Below are positions 1 through 9,925 of a DNA stretch of 64,000 nt, one piece after another. Both the position numbers and the translations under genes were made by a program. The number at the start of each line of letters is the position of its first letter. Position 1 is the first letter of the stretch. The notes beneath the pieces were generated by a model. That model was given only the letters and a program-made list of their open reading frames with translations. It did not search any database and had not been told where the DNA came from. This stretch comes from Symbiodinium natans. Taxonomy: Eukaryota > Sar > Dinophyceae > Suessiales > Symbiodiniaceae. The stretch lies in NCBI GenBank assembly GCA_905221605.1, contig CAJNDS010002117.1, positions 124,001 through 188,000 on the forward strand, written 5' to 3'.

Positions 1-117
1 AATGCGTCGATTCCAAAGGTTCGTGACCTCAACTGCAAAAGCACCATCAAAATTTAGCTACAGTATATGGCTCTCTCACCTGCACCGCAAGTAGGGTATC
101 ACGAAGATACACTTTAA

Positions 118-530
118 AGTAGCTTTCACTACTCGAACCGGGTGACACCCTAGCATCCTAGAGTTGTCTATCTAGATCGGGCGACGCATTTAGCAAAGTA
201 GTTCTGGCTATCCAAATCGGACACATTTCGTAAAGCAGCCTTTGCTATCCAGATGCAGCGACAGATTCAGCAATGGGCATTGGCTGTCTAAAACGGACAC
301 ACATTTAGGAAAGAGTATGTTTTGCTTTCTAGGCCTATCCAACTCGGGCAGCCCATTTACTAGAGTAGGTTTGGCTATCCAAACTATAGTAAGTAGCTCT
401 GGCTATCCAAATCGAAGAAGCTTTGGCTGTCCAAATCGTGCGACATGTCCACTAATTAGCTCTGGCTGTCCAAATTGAGCGATGCGTCCAGTAAATAAAG
501 TAGTTTGACTATGAAAAACGGGCGACAACT
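118..530. repeat. degenerate tandem repeat, about 43 bp unit
   Basis: Loose tandem copies of a unit built around 'ggctatccaaatcgg' and 'catttagtaaagtag' run through this stretch, with many substitutions and indels. No exon was recognised in it. It lies downstream of the last AceE exon I could find, so it is probably part of an AceE intron. Confidence 0.65.
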
Positions 531-608
531 TTATTGAACCGCTTCATTCGCACATTCTGCATCTTAGAGCTTCCCATTCCTGCGATCTCATTTCTCTTAG
601 CATCAGGC

Positions 609-3600
609 TCATCGGTGACCATCAACGTGACTCGCTGACCGAATTCGCCAGCCTTTCCAACAGTAAGACAGTCCGCAAGGCCGGCATTCAGACCACAGGT
701 ACCCGAGTACAGCACAACAGCTTATGGTTCAGAGGATTCGCACGAGGGCAGCCCCTATGCCAAGTCATTGCAACGAGCTGGCCTGCATCATCTTTCTCAG
801 GACCTGTGCGAAGCACATGGTAGTGCTGATCTCTCTTCCTTTGGATCCTGCCAGGTGCCAAGTCTCCAAGTCGAGAAGAGCCAGAAGGGGCGGGAGCCAT
901 GAAGGCGATATCGACAGGGGCATGGGGTCATTAGGTGTCCGTTGACCCAAAAGCAATGGGATTGGTAAAAGACAACTTCCGTGAGCTCCAAAGAACCAGC
1001 TTTTGCAATGTAGACATGACATGGTCCCATCAGGGATGCAACAGGTCCTGTGTCAAACATGTCGTAAACATCGTGCTTGGGGATATCGACCAGCGCGGAC
1101 ACCTTGGCGTGCTCTTGAATGCAGTATGCGCATGAATCTACACGCAACTCGCTCAGACATGGTCAGACAAAGCACCTTCGCCGGCGATCGCAACGGAAGA
1201 AAGCCCCCGAGAGCCTGTCGCCGCTCCTTCAGGTACTTGACCTGCAAAACGGCCAACGGTTATCGGGAAGTGGCGCGCCCTTGCATCTTTTAGCTAATGT
1301 GATTAAATAGACCCGCCCAGTAGCAAAGCACACGTGGTTCTGTAAACATACGCTTGTCCGGGACATGTCATGTATGGGGCCTCTGGGGAGTCCTCCTTTA
1401 GTGCGAAGAAATTCTCCGCCTGGGGCAGGGGGATGCGTAAAAGCTGTTCATCCTGGAAGGAGCCCTGTGATGAGCGTCAGACATCAGCTTTTACCAGCTG
1501 CTCATCAGTTTTTGGAATGCCCATGGCATCGCCTCAGCTTCCAGCAATCAAGACAGCTAAGCTCTAAGGCGAGCCAGCTGTATCGGATCCAGAGAAGCTG
1601 GGCATCGTGCGATAAGCCTTCCTCAGTCAGTAGCACGAGTCTGCTGTTTCTCAGCCGATCGTGAGCAGGGTATTGGTAGCTTCATACGGACTGAGAAGTG
1701 AGCATGTCGGAGTCCGACATCATCTTCTTCTGGTGAACCGTGTTTCTTCCCAGGAAAGTTTGCAGGCTGTAGCCCTTGCAACAGGTAGGGTGCCCAGGTA
1801 AGCATCAGTTGGCAAAAAAACCTGATGCAGGCAACTCTGCGCAGCACCTTGAGGGTCTTGACGAGAATGACCTCAGAACACAAGCTCCATTGCAGTCGAG
1901 TCACATTGCGGTCAGGGCAGCTGCAATCGTGGAAGCAACAAAATTGGGCTGTCAAATGGCTGAGCTTTGGAGGCCAAGGTACGGTGGGTCGACCTCCCAT
2001 CTCCGAATTCTTCTCTGCCTGGGGCTGGCGGAGAAGAGAAACGAGTCTTGCTTGTGTCTGCGCGTCATGTCATACACAGCGGAGAATCATGGAAGTCCAC
2101 AGCCAGGTCCCATAGCAGAATCCCTGCCTGAGAAAAAGCTGCGTAGATCTTGGAGTGGTCATGCCCGCCAGGGGTCTGGAAAGCCTTGCAAAGACACGTC
2201 CACACAGCGCGGAACACACATGCTTCGGCAGATGCAGTAACGGCAGGCGGAGCTGATGCACGACGCTGGCATTAGAATCTGGCCTCGAGCAGTTCTGCGT
2301 CACTCCAGTGAGCTACGCGGTCCAGCAGCCCGTGCTTCTCAAAGATGTCCTGTGAAAGATGGGTTCTTGTCACAGAATGCTGCATTTGTGGACAGACCGC
2401 GGATGTTGTGGCAGTCCTTTCGGATCAGAGCACCATCCGCCTTGAGCCGTCACATGCACACGCTGCTATGGACAAGGTACTGCCGACATGCACGTACAAC
2501 TGGCAACACGATGCTTCCTTCAACATGGAAACGGTGCCTTGGCATGAAGGCGCTGACAATCGCCATCTACAGTGGCCTCCAGCGCCTGACACAAACAATG
2601 AAGTAGGAACATGCCAATGCGGTATCTGAACGAGATGCAACATACGGGATGGAGCAAGTTGACAGACAGATGCATGCATGATCAACAAACAAGCAAACAG
2701 GCAAACAAGCAAAGAAGCAAGCAAGCGAGCTAGCAAGAAGCAACCAGACAGACATGAAGACAGGCAGGCAGGAAGGCAACCGGACAGGCAAATGTGGAGA
2801 GATGGCGCGAAAGCAATGGCAAGAGAGAGAGCGAGAGACAGAGAGACAGAGAGAGACAGATAGAGAGAGAGACAGAGAGACAGAGAGACAGAGAGACAGA
2901 GAGACAGAGAGACAGAGAGACAGAGAGACAGAGAGACAGAGAGACAGAGAGACAGAGAGAGACAGAGAGACACAGAGAGAGACAGAGAGAGACAGACAGA
3001 GACAGACAGAGACAGACAGCGACAGAGACAGACAGAGATAGACAGAGACAGAGAGCGACAGAGAGAGACACAGAGACAGGGAGACATAAAGAGGAGAGAT
3101 TGAGACAGAGAGACAGAGAGACACAGAGAGAGAGAGAGAGAGAGCGAGCGAGAAAGAGCAACTGGAACAGCTCAGTGCATTGGATGGATGCATTCCAGCA
3201 GGCCTCGATGAGCTTGCCATCGTGGTCCTGTTCGATGAGTTCGTTGAACTTGCCTCCCCAGATAAGCTTGATGACGTCGAAGCCAGCTCCGCGGAAAGTC
3301 CCCTCGTACTCCTGCATGACCTTTGAATTTCCGCGCACCGGACCGTCCAGGCGCTGGTAGTTGCAGTTCACGATGAAGATCATGTTGTTGAGGCGCTCAC
3401 GACCAGCCACTGAGATGGCCGTGATCGACTCGGGCTCATCCATCTCTCCGTCGCCCACAAAGGCCCAGACCCTGCTCTTCGAAGTGTCTGCAAGGCCTCT
3501 CAGATGAAGGTACCGGAAGAAACGTGCCTGGTAAACGGCACCCAGAGGTCCCAGCCCCATGGAAACTGTAGGATTCTCCCAGAAATGCGGCATCAAACGA

Positions 3601-4637
3601 GGGTGCGGATAGCTGGAGACACCATTGCCTGCGACTTCGCGTCGGAAATTCATCACCTGGTCGATCGTGAGACGGCCCTCAACAAAAGCTCTTGAGTAGG
3701 CGCCTGGAGCTGCGTGCCCTTGCATCCACACACTGTCACCTCTGCCATTACCATAGTCTTTGCCTCGGAAGAAATGATTCATACCAACCTCGACCACATC
3801 GCAAATTGATGCGAAAGTGCCGATGTGTCCACCAACCCCGCCACCTCGCCGATTGGCATCGCTGACCATGACGGCTGCATTCCAGCGGATGATGTTTGAA
3901 AGGCGATCCTCCATTGCCCGATCTCCAGGGTACTGGGGCTCAGCAGAGGTGGGAATGGAGTTGATCATGGGCGTGACCACCGGCTGCGAGATATGCACCC
4001 CGAGGCGCGCTGCCTCTTCCATGAGCTCGTGCATGAGGAACCGAGCGCGTGTTGTCCCCAAATTCTGCACAACGGCATCGAGGGACTCCAGCCACTCGTG
4101 TGTCTCGGACTCATCAAACGTGGGCCTTGCAGCCCGTAGCCTCTCCTGGTTTGATGGAAAGTGCCCCGTGTGCTGATGCATAAAGGCCAAGGAGGCTGAG
4201 AATGCGGGCATGTCTCCTTGCAGTCCTTTGGCAAACTCACCGTAGGTGATGATGCCAGACTTGTCTGTGTCGAAGTGCGCAAACAGAGACTCGCTCTCTG
4301 AATCACTTAGCTTCAAGCCGACCGAGGCCATGGTCTCCCTGAACTCCTGCGGGTCCAAACCCTTTGAGACGTTCTGGTCAGCCCTGGCAAACCAGCTGGC
4401 TGACAGAGACGAAAGGGTCGTGATGCCCTCTTTGGCAAAGATGCCGCTGAGCTCGGACAGGAGGTCATGGGGAGAGCGGCTGCCGCTGATGCCCACTCCC
4501 GAAGGCGTACCTCCGTGTCGCCAGTGGAGGGCCATGCCGCGAGTTACCTGCCGCAGCACAACTGGCCTCCGGAAGACATGGCCCCGGCAGAGGCGGGCAG
4601 CCAAAGTCATGCTGCCGCCAGGGGCTTGCCAAGGCAA
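609..4637 (-). CDS. aceE: pyruvate dehydrogenase E1, homodimeric AceE type, with N-terminal EF-hand pair (partial, 14 exons)
   Basis: Thiamine-diphosphate E1 that decarboxylates pyruvate. Exon 1 (3204-4637, 478 codons) has an Arg-rich mitochondrial-type leader (residues 1-45), EF-hand loops at 87-98 (degenerate) and 123-134 (canonical DTDKSGIITYGE), then AceE homology from about 170: GGH at 239-241, QGHAAPGAYSRAF near 286, the ThDP motif GDGEMDEPES (395-404) and NCNYQRLDGPV (424-434). Later exons continue the family in order: 2538-2585, 2417-2440, 2284-2349, 2128-2184, 1983-2018, 1848-1871, about 1690-1774, 1483-1532, 1381-1419, 1176-1241, 1048-1102, 783-847, 609-652. Examples are GGHDHSKIYAAFSQ in exon 5 and EISTTMCFAQVLRKMMQ in exon 13. 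Donors are GC, GA or GT; acceptors are AG followed by G. The exon 8/9 joint does not keep frame. About 40 percent of the protein, at the C-terminus, lies off the left edge. M10 is an alternative start. Family certain; exon edges inferred. Confidence 0.9.
2819..3155. repeat. GAGA/GACAGA microsatellite inside AceE intron 1
   Basis: A run of gagaga and gagacaga units about 330 bp long. On the minus strand it reads as an apparently open Leu/Ser/Cys low-complexity protein joined to AceE. AceE homology stops at 3204 at a GC splice donor and resumes at 2585, so this block is intron, not coding. Confidence 0.9.
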
Positions 4638-5216
4638 TCTGTGACAAATCTAGGGCAGAGCTTGGCTGTCAAATGGCCCATAGAACTCATATCATGGCAC
4701 GCGAGACAACTCAAAGTAAGGGAAGCATTTTGCGTACCAACATGCCCAGATTATCAGCACATGAACAACAAACACATCAAGCTTCGGATGTCTAGAGTCT
4801 ACAGTACTCCGGTGGCAACAGCTCTGCCCTTAGGCTTAGGTGCCGGCACTGCTGTGGACGTCCTGCAGATGCTACAGGTCGAGTCTGTCGAATATGCTGT
4901 GTCAGTGGGCTACTCAAGTTCAGGACCTCGTCCATGGAGGTGTCAGGCTTTGCCAGGCTCACGGCTGAAGCACCTGACCAGACATGACACGGGCATGCTC
5001 ATCACGTCTCATCATTGCTTTAAAGAAGCATGGCACATCAAACGGGCAGTGGCTACAAACTTCGCTGGGCTCCGCGGATGTTGGGACATTGGCAGGACAG
5101 CCAGAATGACAAGGACAAAAGCTTACTGTCCATGGCCTCACAATGCCCGCATGTTCTCGTGTCAGGCCAGGTCCGTCCAGTTCCGATCAGTGTGTCCACG
5201 TGGGTCAATGGGCAGA

Positions 5217-6653
5217 TCAAGCTCCAAGTCCTGTGCCCTGAAGAGCATCGGCGGCTGCAACCCCAGCTGCGTGTCCGCTTGACCAGCAGCCTTGGAAGTT
5301 GAACCCGCCGGTGATGCCATCCACATCCAAGAGCTCACCTGCGAAGTGCAGACCTGGATGTGATCTGAGCTCCATTCTGTCCCAATCCAGCTCTCGCACA
5401 TCCACCCCACCTGCGGTGACAAACTCCTCCTTGTTCAAACGACGGCCTTGCACCTCCACCTCGTGCACCGTCAGGTGGTTCCAAAGTGTCGTTGCAAGCA
5501 ACTTGCTGGCTTCGGGACATCCAAAGACAGCCCAGGGCCACTGTCTGAGCGGCAAGCCGTCTACCTTGTACTGTCGCACGAAGGGTCTGAAGTTGCTGCT
5601 GCCTTCTTCTGCTTCCAGCTTCTGGAGCAGCCGTCCCCAAAGACGGGCAGGCAGTCGCCGTGGCCAAGGGGACACATCTCCAAGCGGCTTCCGTCGCACC
5701 GGGGGTCGGTTCTCACGACCCGATGGGACAGCGAGTATTGCCTCTGCAGCGTCATCTGGGGACCGTAAGAAGGGCACCCAGTTGAGTCGCAGTTTGGCCC
5801 GGTACCCGACCTCTTTGAGAGCAAAGGCCCCCCAAGCTGACAGGCGCAGAATACCGGGTCCAGATAAGCCCTCGTGGGTGATGAGAACTGCTCCACGAAT
5901 CGGAGGAAGAGATGGAAGATGCTCGCCAACAATTTCAATGGCAGCATCTGGCACAGACAGCCCCTGCAAGCCAGCAAGGTCAGGCGACCGGGTGAGCACG
6001 GAGAACAGCGAGGGAGCGACAGGTCGCACTTTGGCACCAGCATCTTGAAGCAGTTTCTGTACCGAGCGCTTTTGGGCCGAGCCCATGCACAAGATGGCCC
6101 GGCGGCAAAGAACGGCACACTGCGCAGACTCCGTCTCTATCTCAAGGGAGAATTGCGTGAATGGGGGCTCCACGGATACTTTCCGCAAGGCGCACACACG
6201 GGCTCCCAAGAGCATCCTGATGCCAAGCGACTCCGCTGTTGACACCAAACAGTCCACAATGGTTTCAGACTTGTCTGACAGAGGAAACACTCTTCCATCC
6301 GATTCTGTTTTCAGCTGAACACCTTTCGATTGAAACCACTGGGTAACATGAGCAGCACTATGTCGCCTGGCAAGATGAGCCATGAGCTCTGAGCCTCGCG
6401 GGTAGCTGCTCTGAATCAAAGCCGGTAAAGCCACGGGATCATGCGTAACATTGCAGCGACCTCCACCTGAGATGCTGACCTTACGAAGCAGTGAGTCGGA
6501 CTTCTCGACGATCAGGATCTCCCCTATTCGTCGCTGTGTCGTGGCAACCCGTTCGGCGCTTGAAATGGCAGCATAGAACCCAGCAGCTCCGCCGCCAACA
6601 ACACAAAGCCCAACAGTGTGTGGAGAATGGGGGAGCGCACGGACAATGGCCAT
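5217..6653 (-). CDS. YhiN/HI0933-family FAD-dependent oxidoreductase, single exon
   Basis: 478 codons, complete and without introns. The family consists of FAD/NAD(P)-binding flavoproteins (bacterial YhiN, HI0933, BaiN; plant homologues exist) whose substrates are mostly unknown. The N-terminal dinucleotide-binding motif is VVGGGAAGFYAAI (residues about 18-30). It is followed by the family signature SISGGGRCNVTHDP (about 60-73), VFPLSDKSETIVDCL, ITHEGLSGPGIL, and the C-terminal FAD-contact block FVTAGGVDV ... FAGELLDVDGITGGFNFQ. It is longer than the roughly 400-residue bacterial proteins, mainly through an Arg/Pro-rich insertion near residue 320. No clear targeting peptide is visible: the Rossmann motif begins about 17 residues from the first Met. 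It lies between two other minus-strand enzyme genes, 579 bp upstream of the AceE start. A bacterial origin or retroposition would explain the lack of introns; neither is proven here. Confidence 0.9.
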   Translation of the reverse strand: MAIVRALPHSPHTVGLCVVGGGAAGFYAAISSAERVATTQRRIGEILIVEKSDSLLRKVSISGGGRCNVTHDPVALPALIQSSYPRGSELMAHLARRHSAAHVTQWFQSKGVQLKTESDGRVFPLSDKSETIVDCLVSTAESLGIRMLLGARVCALRKVSVEPPFTQFSLEIETESAQCAVLCRRAILCMGSAQKRSVQKLLQDAGAKVRPVAPSLFSVLTRSPDLAGLQGLSVPDAAIEIVGEHLPSLPPIRGAVLITHEGLSGPGILRLSAWGAFALKEVGYRAKLRLNWVPFLRSPDDAAEAILAVPSGRENRPPVRRKPLGDVSPWPRRLPARLWGRLLQKLEAEEGSSNFRPFVRQYKVDGLPLRQWPWAVFGCPEASKLLATTLWNHLTVHEVEVQGRRLNKEEFVTAGGVDVRELDWDRMELRSHPGLHFAGELLDVDGITGGFNFQGCWSSGHAAGVAAADALQGTGLGA

Positions 6654-6799
6654 TGCGCTCTGATTCTGGTCAGGCAGGCAATCGACTTCAGTTTACTCCC
6701 GATGGGCGCCTTGAGGGGAGCATCCGATTCGTCTAACAAGATTAGCCTCTGGATCCAACCTCCTGAAGATTTCAATGAGGGAAAAGGTAAAGAGAAGGA

Positions 6800-6862
6800 C
6801 AGAAAGAAAGAGAGAGAGAGAGAGCGGGAGAGAGAGAGAGAGAGCGAGGCGGAGAGAGACAG
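6800..6862. repeat. GA-rich microsatellite
   Basis: Short gaga tract in the 560-bp spacer between the reductase and flavoprotein genes. I saw no exon or recognisable regulatory site in this spacer. Confidence 0.7.
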
Positions 6863-7217
6863 TCTGACAGTTACCTCGTCCCCTGCGACCAGGCATTCGC
6901 AACAAGTTACGAAGGAAGTGAGATCCGGAGAGGCCATCAAAGAGGTCGCGGTCACCCGACTCTTTGTCAGCTGCAACTTCTCCAGGGCCGACTAGATTGC
7001 TTCATCGATATAAGAGAGAAAGCTAAGCAGTTGACAGTGCAAACACGAAGCCCACCCCTCAACGTGCGCCAAAGATCTTGATGTCGATGCACTTGTACTT
7101 TGGATGCAGGTGATGCAGGCCAGTTCTTCAGCAAGGACTCCACAAAGAAAGCCATCATTCGAGCATACGGAAGATGATGCTCTCGGGGCATTCCGGCCCC
7201 AGATCGTGGAGATGGAC

Positions 7218-8447
7218 TCAATGACCAAAGGTCAGCAGAATCTTGCCCACAGCTCTTCGGCTTTTCTGCCTATCCATTGCCTGCACGATTGCCTCGCTAG
7301 ACTGAAGCACGTCAAATCTGGAGTCGACTGGCACTTCCTTCAATTTACCAGAGTCAAAAAAGCTATTCAGCTTCTGCATTCGCGTCTTTGTTGGTACCAG
7401 CAAGAACCAGTCGTAGCCCTCCCTTTGCAATCGCAGTCCAAACGGGCGAGTTAAGCTGTCCAAAGAGCCGCGCAACTGGTCTAACGGTTGGGGGCAAGGT
7501 CCAATGGCAAGGTAAGTCCCATTGGCTCTCCGCAGTTGCCCCAGCATGGGCTCATAGTCGGGATCTTCTGGGGCGTTGCTTGTGACAGTGTCGTAAATTA
7601 CATCGAAGTATCGACCTTTCGACATCAATCCATCCATCTGGGAAGGCTGCTTGTAGTCCACGACAGCATCGACATTGGCATGCAACTGTTGGACAAAGTC
7701 GGCATTATGACCTCCACAAATCCCAGTGACCTTTGCCCCAATGGCACCTGCCAGCATGACCCCGAACTGGCCACAACCGCCTGATGCACCAACCACGAGG
7801 ACGTTATGATTCGGGCCAAGCCCACCCCGCTCATAGCCCATCAATGTGGTAAGCCCTGCCACTCCAAGACCCGCAGCTTCGTCAAAGCTGAGCTTGCCAG
7901 GTATTGGCACGGTCAAAAAGCACGGCAACACGGCGAACTCGCCAGCCACACCGATTGAGATGCCCCAGACCTTCTCACCAACCTTCACATCACACAGGCT
8001 CGAAGTGCCTACTGAAAGCACCACGCCCGACACATCGTACCCGATGGGCCAGTCTCTGCGCAAGTGTCTCACGAAAGGCCAAGTTGCAGTAATCATTGGA
8101 TGCTTAAAGTTGGATGGGTTCAGCGCCACAGATTTCACTTGAATCAAGACCGAAAAGTCGGAATGATGGGGAACTGGTATATCCGCCATCTTCCAGCCGA
8201 CACCTTCTCCCACTGTGTAGACAGCCGCTCGCATACTAGTGCGGCCAACTACTTCAGATGTGTCGTACGTCAGCTGGCCCAGATGTAAGTTCGAGCCCCG
8301 CAATGCCTCAAAGCCTCCAAGCAATAATGCTGCAACAAGTGCCTGGCAAGAGATGCAGAGCAGTCTCTTCGTGAAGCAAAACGACAACAAGACCACAAAT
8401 GCCAGGATTGCTCCTTCTGCGGCATACAGGGTCCATGCCAGGGACAT
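7218..8447 (-). CDS. medium-chain dehydrogenase/reductase (quinone oxidoreductase/RTN4IP1-like), membrane-anchored
   Basis: 409 codons, single exon, complete. The MDR fold starts at MRAAVYTVGEG (residue 72). The N-terminal GroES-like part has the family motifs VALNPSNFKHP (about 107-117) and IGYDVSGVV (about 135-143). The nucleotide-binding domain has LVVGASGGCGQFGV (about 207-220), the MDR Rossmann glycine motif that binds NAD(P)H, and the protein ends with the typical RRAVGKILLTF. No structural or catalytic zinc cysteines are evident, so this is the zinc-free quinone-oxidoreductase branch. Ahead of the enzyme are two hydrophobic stretches (about 9-25 and 31-46), which suggest a signal anchor or membrane tether. 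The substrate is unknown; reduction of a quinone or an alpha,beta-unsaturated carbonyl would fit the family. It lies on the same strand as its neighbours; no introns are visible. Confidence 0.9.
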   Translation of the reverse strand: MSLAWTLYAAEGAILAFVVLLSFCFTKRLLCISCQALVAALLLGGFEALRGSNLHLGQLTYDTSEVVGRTSMRAAVYTVGEGVGWKMADIPVPHHSDFSVLIQVKSVALNPSNFKHPMITATWPFVRHLRRDWPIGYDVSGVVLSVGTSSLCDVKVGEKVWGISIGVAGEFAVLPCFLTVPIPGKLSFDEAAGLGVAGLTTLMGYERGGLGPNHNVLVVGASGGCGQFGVMLAGAIGAKVTGICGGHNADFVQQLHANVDAVVDYKQPSQMDGLMSKGRYFDVIYDTVTSNAPEDPDYEPMLGQLRRANGTYLAIGPCPQPLDQLRGSLDSLTRPFGLRLQREGYDWFLLVPTKTRMQKLNSFFDSGKLKEVPVDSRFDVLQSSEAIVQAMDRQKSRRAVGKILLTFGH

Positions 8448-8602
8448 TGCACTAGCTCACTACAGACTAAGGCCACCAGAGACGGCACTTGTGACCTTTT
8501 TTGTGAGCCCTTCTGGCTTGAGAGCTTCCATAAAGTACCAGCAAAGGCAACTCCTATGCCAAGCTTTCAAAAGATGCTCCTTGTCTTTTGCATGCAGAAC
8601 CT

Positions 8603-8917
8603 GAAGCATGTCAACATTTCTCCACGTGTCTTTGTCACCAGACTGCGGTGCAGCTCGCGGCTGACAGTGATGACAGCTATGACAGCGACGGATGGTTGCA
8701 ACAAGAAGCAATTTTGTCTGAATCACAACCGCTTCCACAACTAGTGGACACTCAAATCTTCGAAATCTGGTTGGGCTTGACCAAGACCGATGAGTCCTTG
8801 CGTGCTGGACAGTTCAGCGCATGGCTCGCGGTCAAAACACGAGATCTGTTGGCGTTTATTTTCTGTTCATCCCTACATAATCCACCGAGCACTCAGGCCC
8901 AAAGGCGACTGGGGTAA
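8603..8917 (+). CDS. possible coding segment, unrecognised
   Basis: A plus-strand open frame of about 100 residues contains an acidic Ser/Asp stretch (AADSDDSYDSDG) followed by a helical-looking part (DTQIFEIWLGLTKTDESLR). Its composition resembles a real protein more than the other frames here, but I recognise no family and there is no clear splice structure. If real, it would be divergent from the reductase gene. Confidence 0.25.
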   Translation, partial: EACQHFSTCLCHQTAVQLAADSDDSYDSDGWLQQEAILSESQPLPQLVDTQIFEIWLGLTKTDESLRAGQFSAWLAVKTRDLLAFIFCSSLHNPPSTQAQRRLG

Positions 8918-9925
8918 GAAACGACAACTCGCCTCCCTTGTCCCCCTCCTTGGCTGCCCTGTAATGTTGGACTGGCTTTAGTGTGTGGGCCCCCCCCCCC
9001 AACAATTTTGGGGTTTTCGGGGATCCTGAATAGTGCGGGCTGGGGTCTGGGACGGGGCCTGGGGGTAGGGCGGCTGGGGGTCGAGGGTCGAGGGGAAGCC
9101 TTGAAGCTTGAGAGTCTAAGCTTTCCAGGCTTTGTAGCTCCCTGGCCAGGGGGGCTACGGATTAATGCGGACCACCGAAACAATTTGCTAAAGCGAATCA
9201 CGGCAGCTCGTGGGCTACTCCCTTGGAAAATTGTTTGGGGGCCTGTTTCGTAATGAAATTTCAAAAAGGAATTTAAATAAAGCTGGACACCAACAAATTC
9301 CGGAGTTTCTTATTCAAAACTTTTTTTGTTTTTGGCTCCCCGGCCCCCTGCCCTTCATCCCCGGCCCGGCAACATCGCATAATTGAGGACCACCCTAATC
9401 AATGGGGGGTTCTGTATAAGATTTTCGGAACATCGCATAATAGCGGTCCCATCCACTAAAGCGGGTGCAACATTACCCGGTGGCCAAACGGCGCCCTATT
9501 TTTGGTCCGGTGCCTGGTGAACCTCCTATGGACCTGATACGGACCCCCATGCACCCTAGTTCATGCCCCATATAACCTTACCAAACTTGCGATATCCCAC
9601 CCACGTTCTTGCCTCAACCGGATTCTTGCCTTGGTGGCCACCAACCGTGAGGTATCTCAACCGGTCTCTTGCCGTAGTAGCCACCAAGCTTGAAGTATCC
9701 CAACCGGTTTCTTGCCTTAGTGGCCACCAAACTTAGGCTTCCTATGACCCTGCATGGACACGCTACAGATGCGGACATAGGGACCCCTATGGACCTCTAT
9801 GGACCCCGACCTGCTTTGCAGCCCGTATTTGCGTTTATGACCGTTTTCCACCCAAACTTTTGTCCCCCTCTGGACCCCCGAAAGGGAAGCCCAAGTGGAT
9901 CCCCCATGAGCTTTGTTTTGGATGC
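8918..9925. other. gene-poor spacer with C-runs and a 43-bp triplicate
   Basis: No gene is supported here. The stretch contains a poly-C run near 8990-9000, a G-rich tract around 9035-9095, and three tandem copies of a 43-bp unit at about 9616-9735 containing 'cttgccttagtggccacc'. Confidence 0.6.

Noticed and set aside
2730-3203. Leu/Ser/Cys-rich C-terminal tail apparently fused to AceE
   Set aside because: It is the translation of a GACAGA microsatellite. AceE homology ends at a GC donor at 3203 and resumes at 2585.
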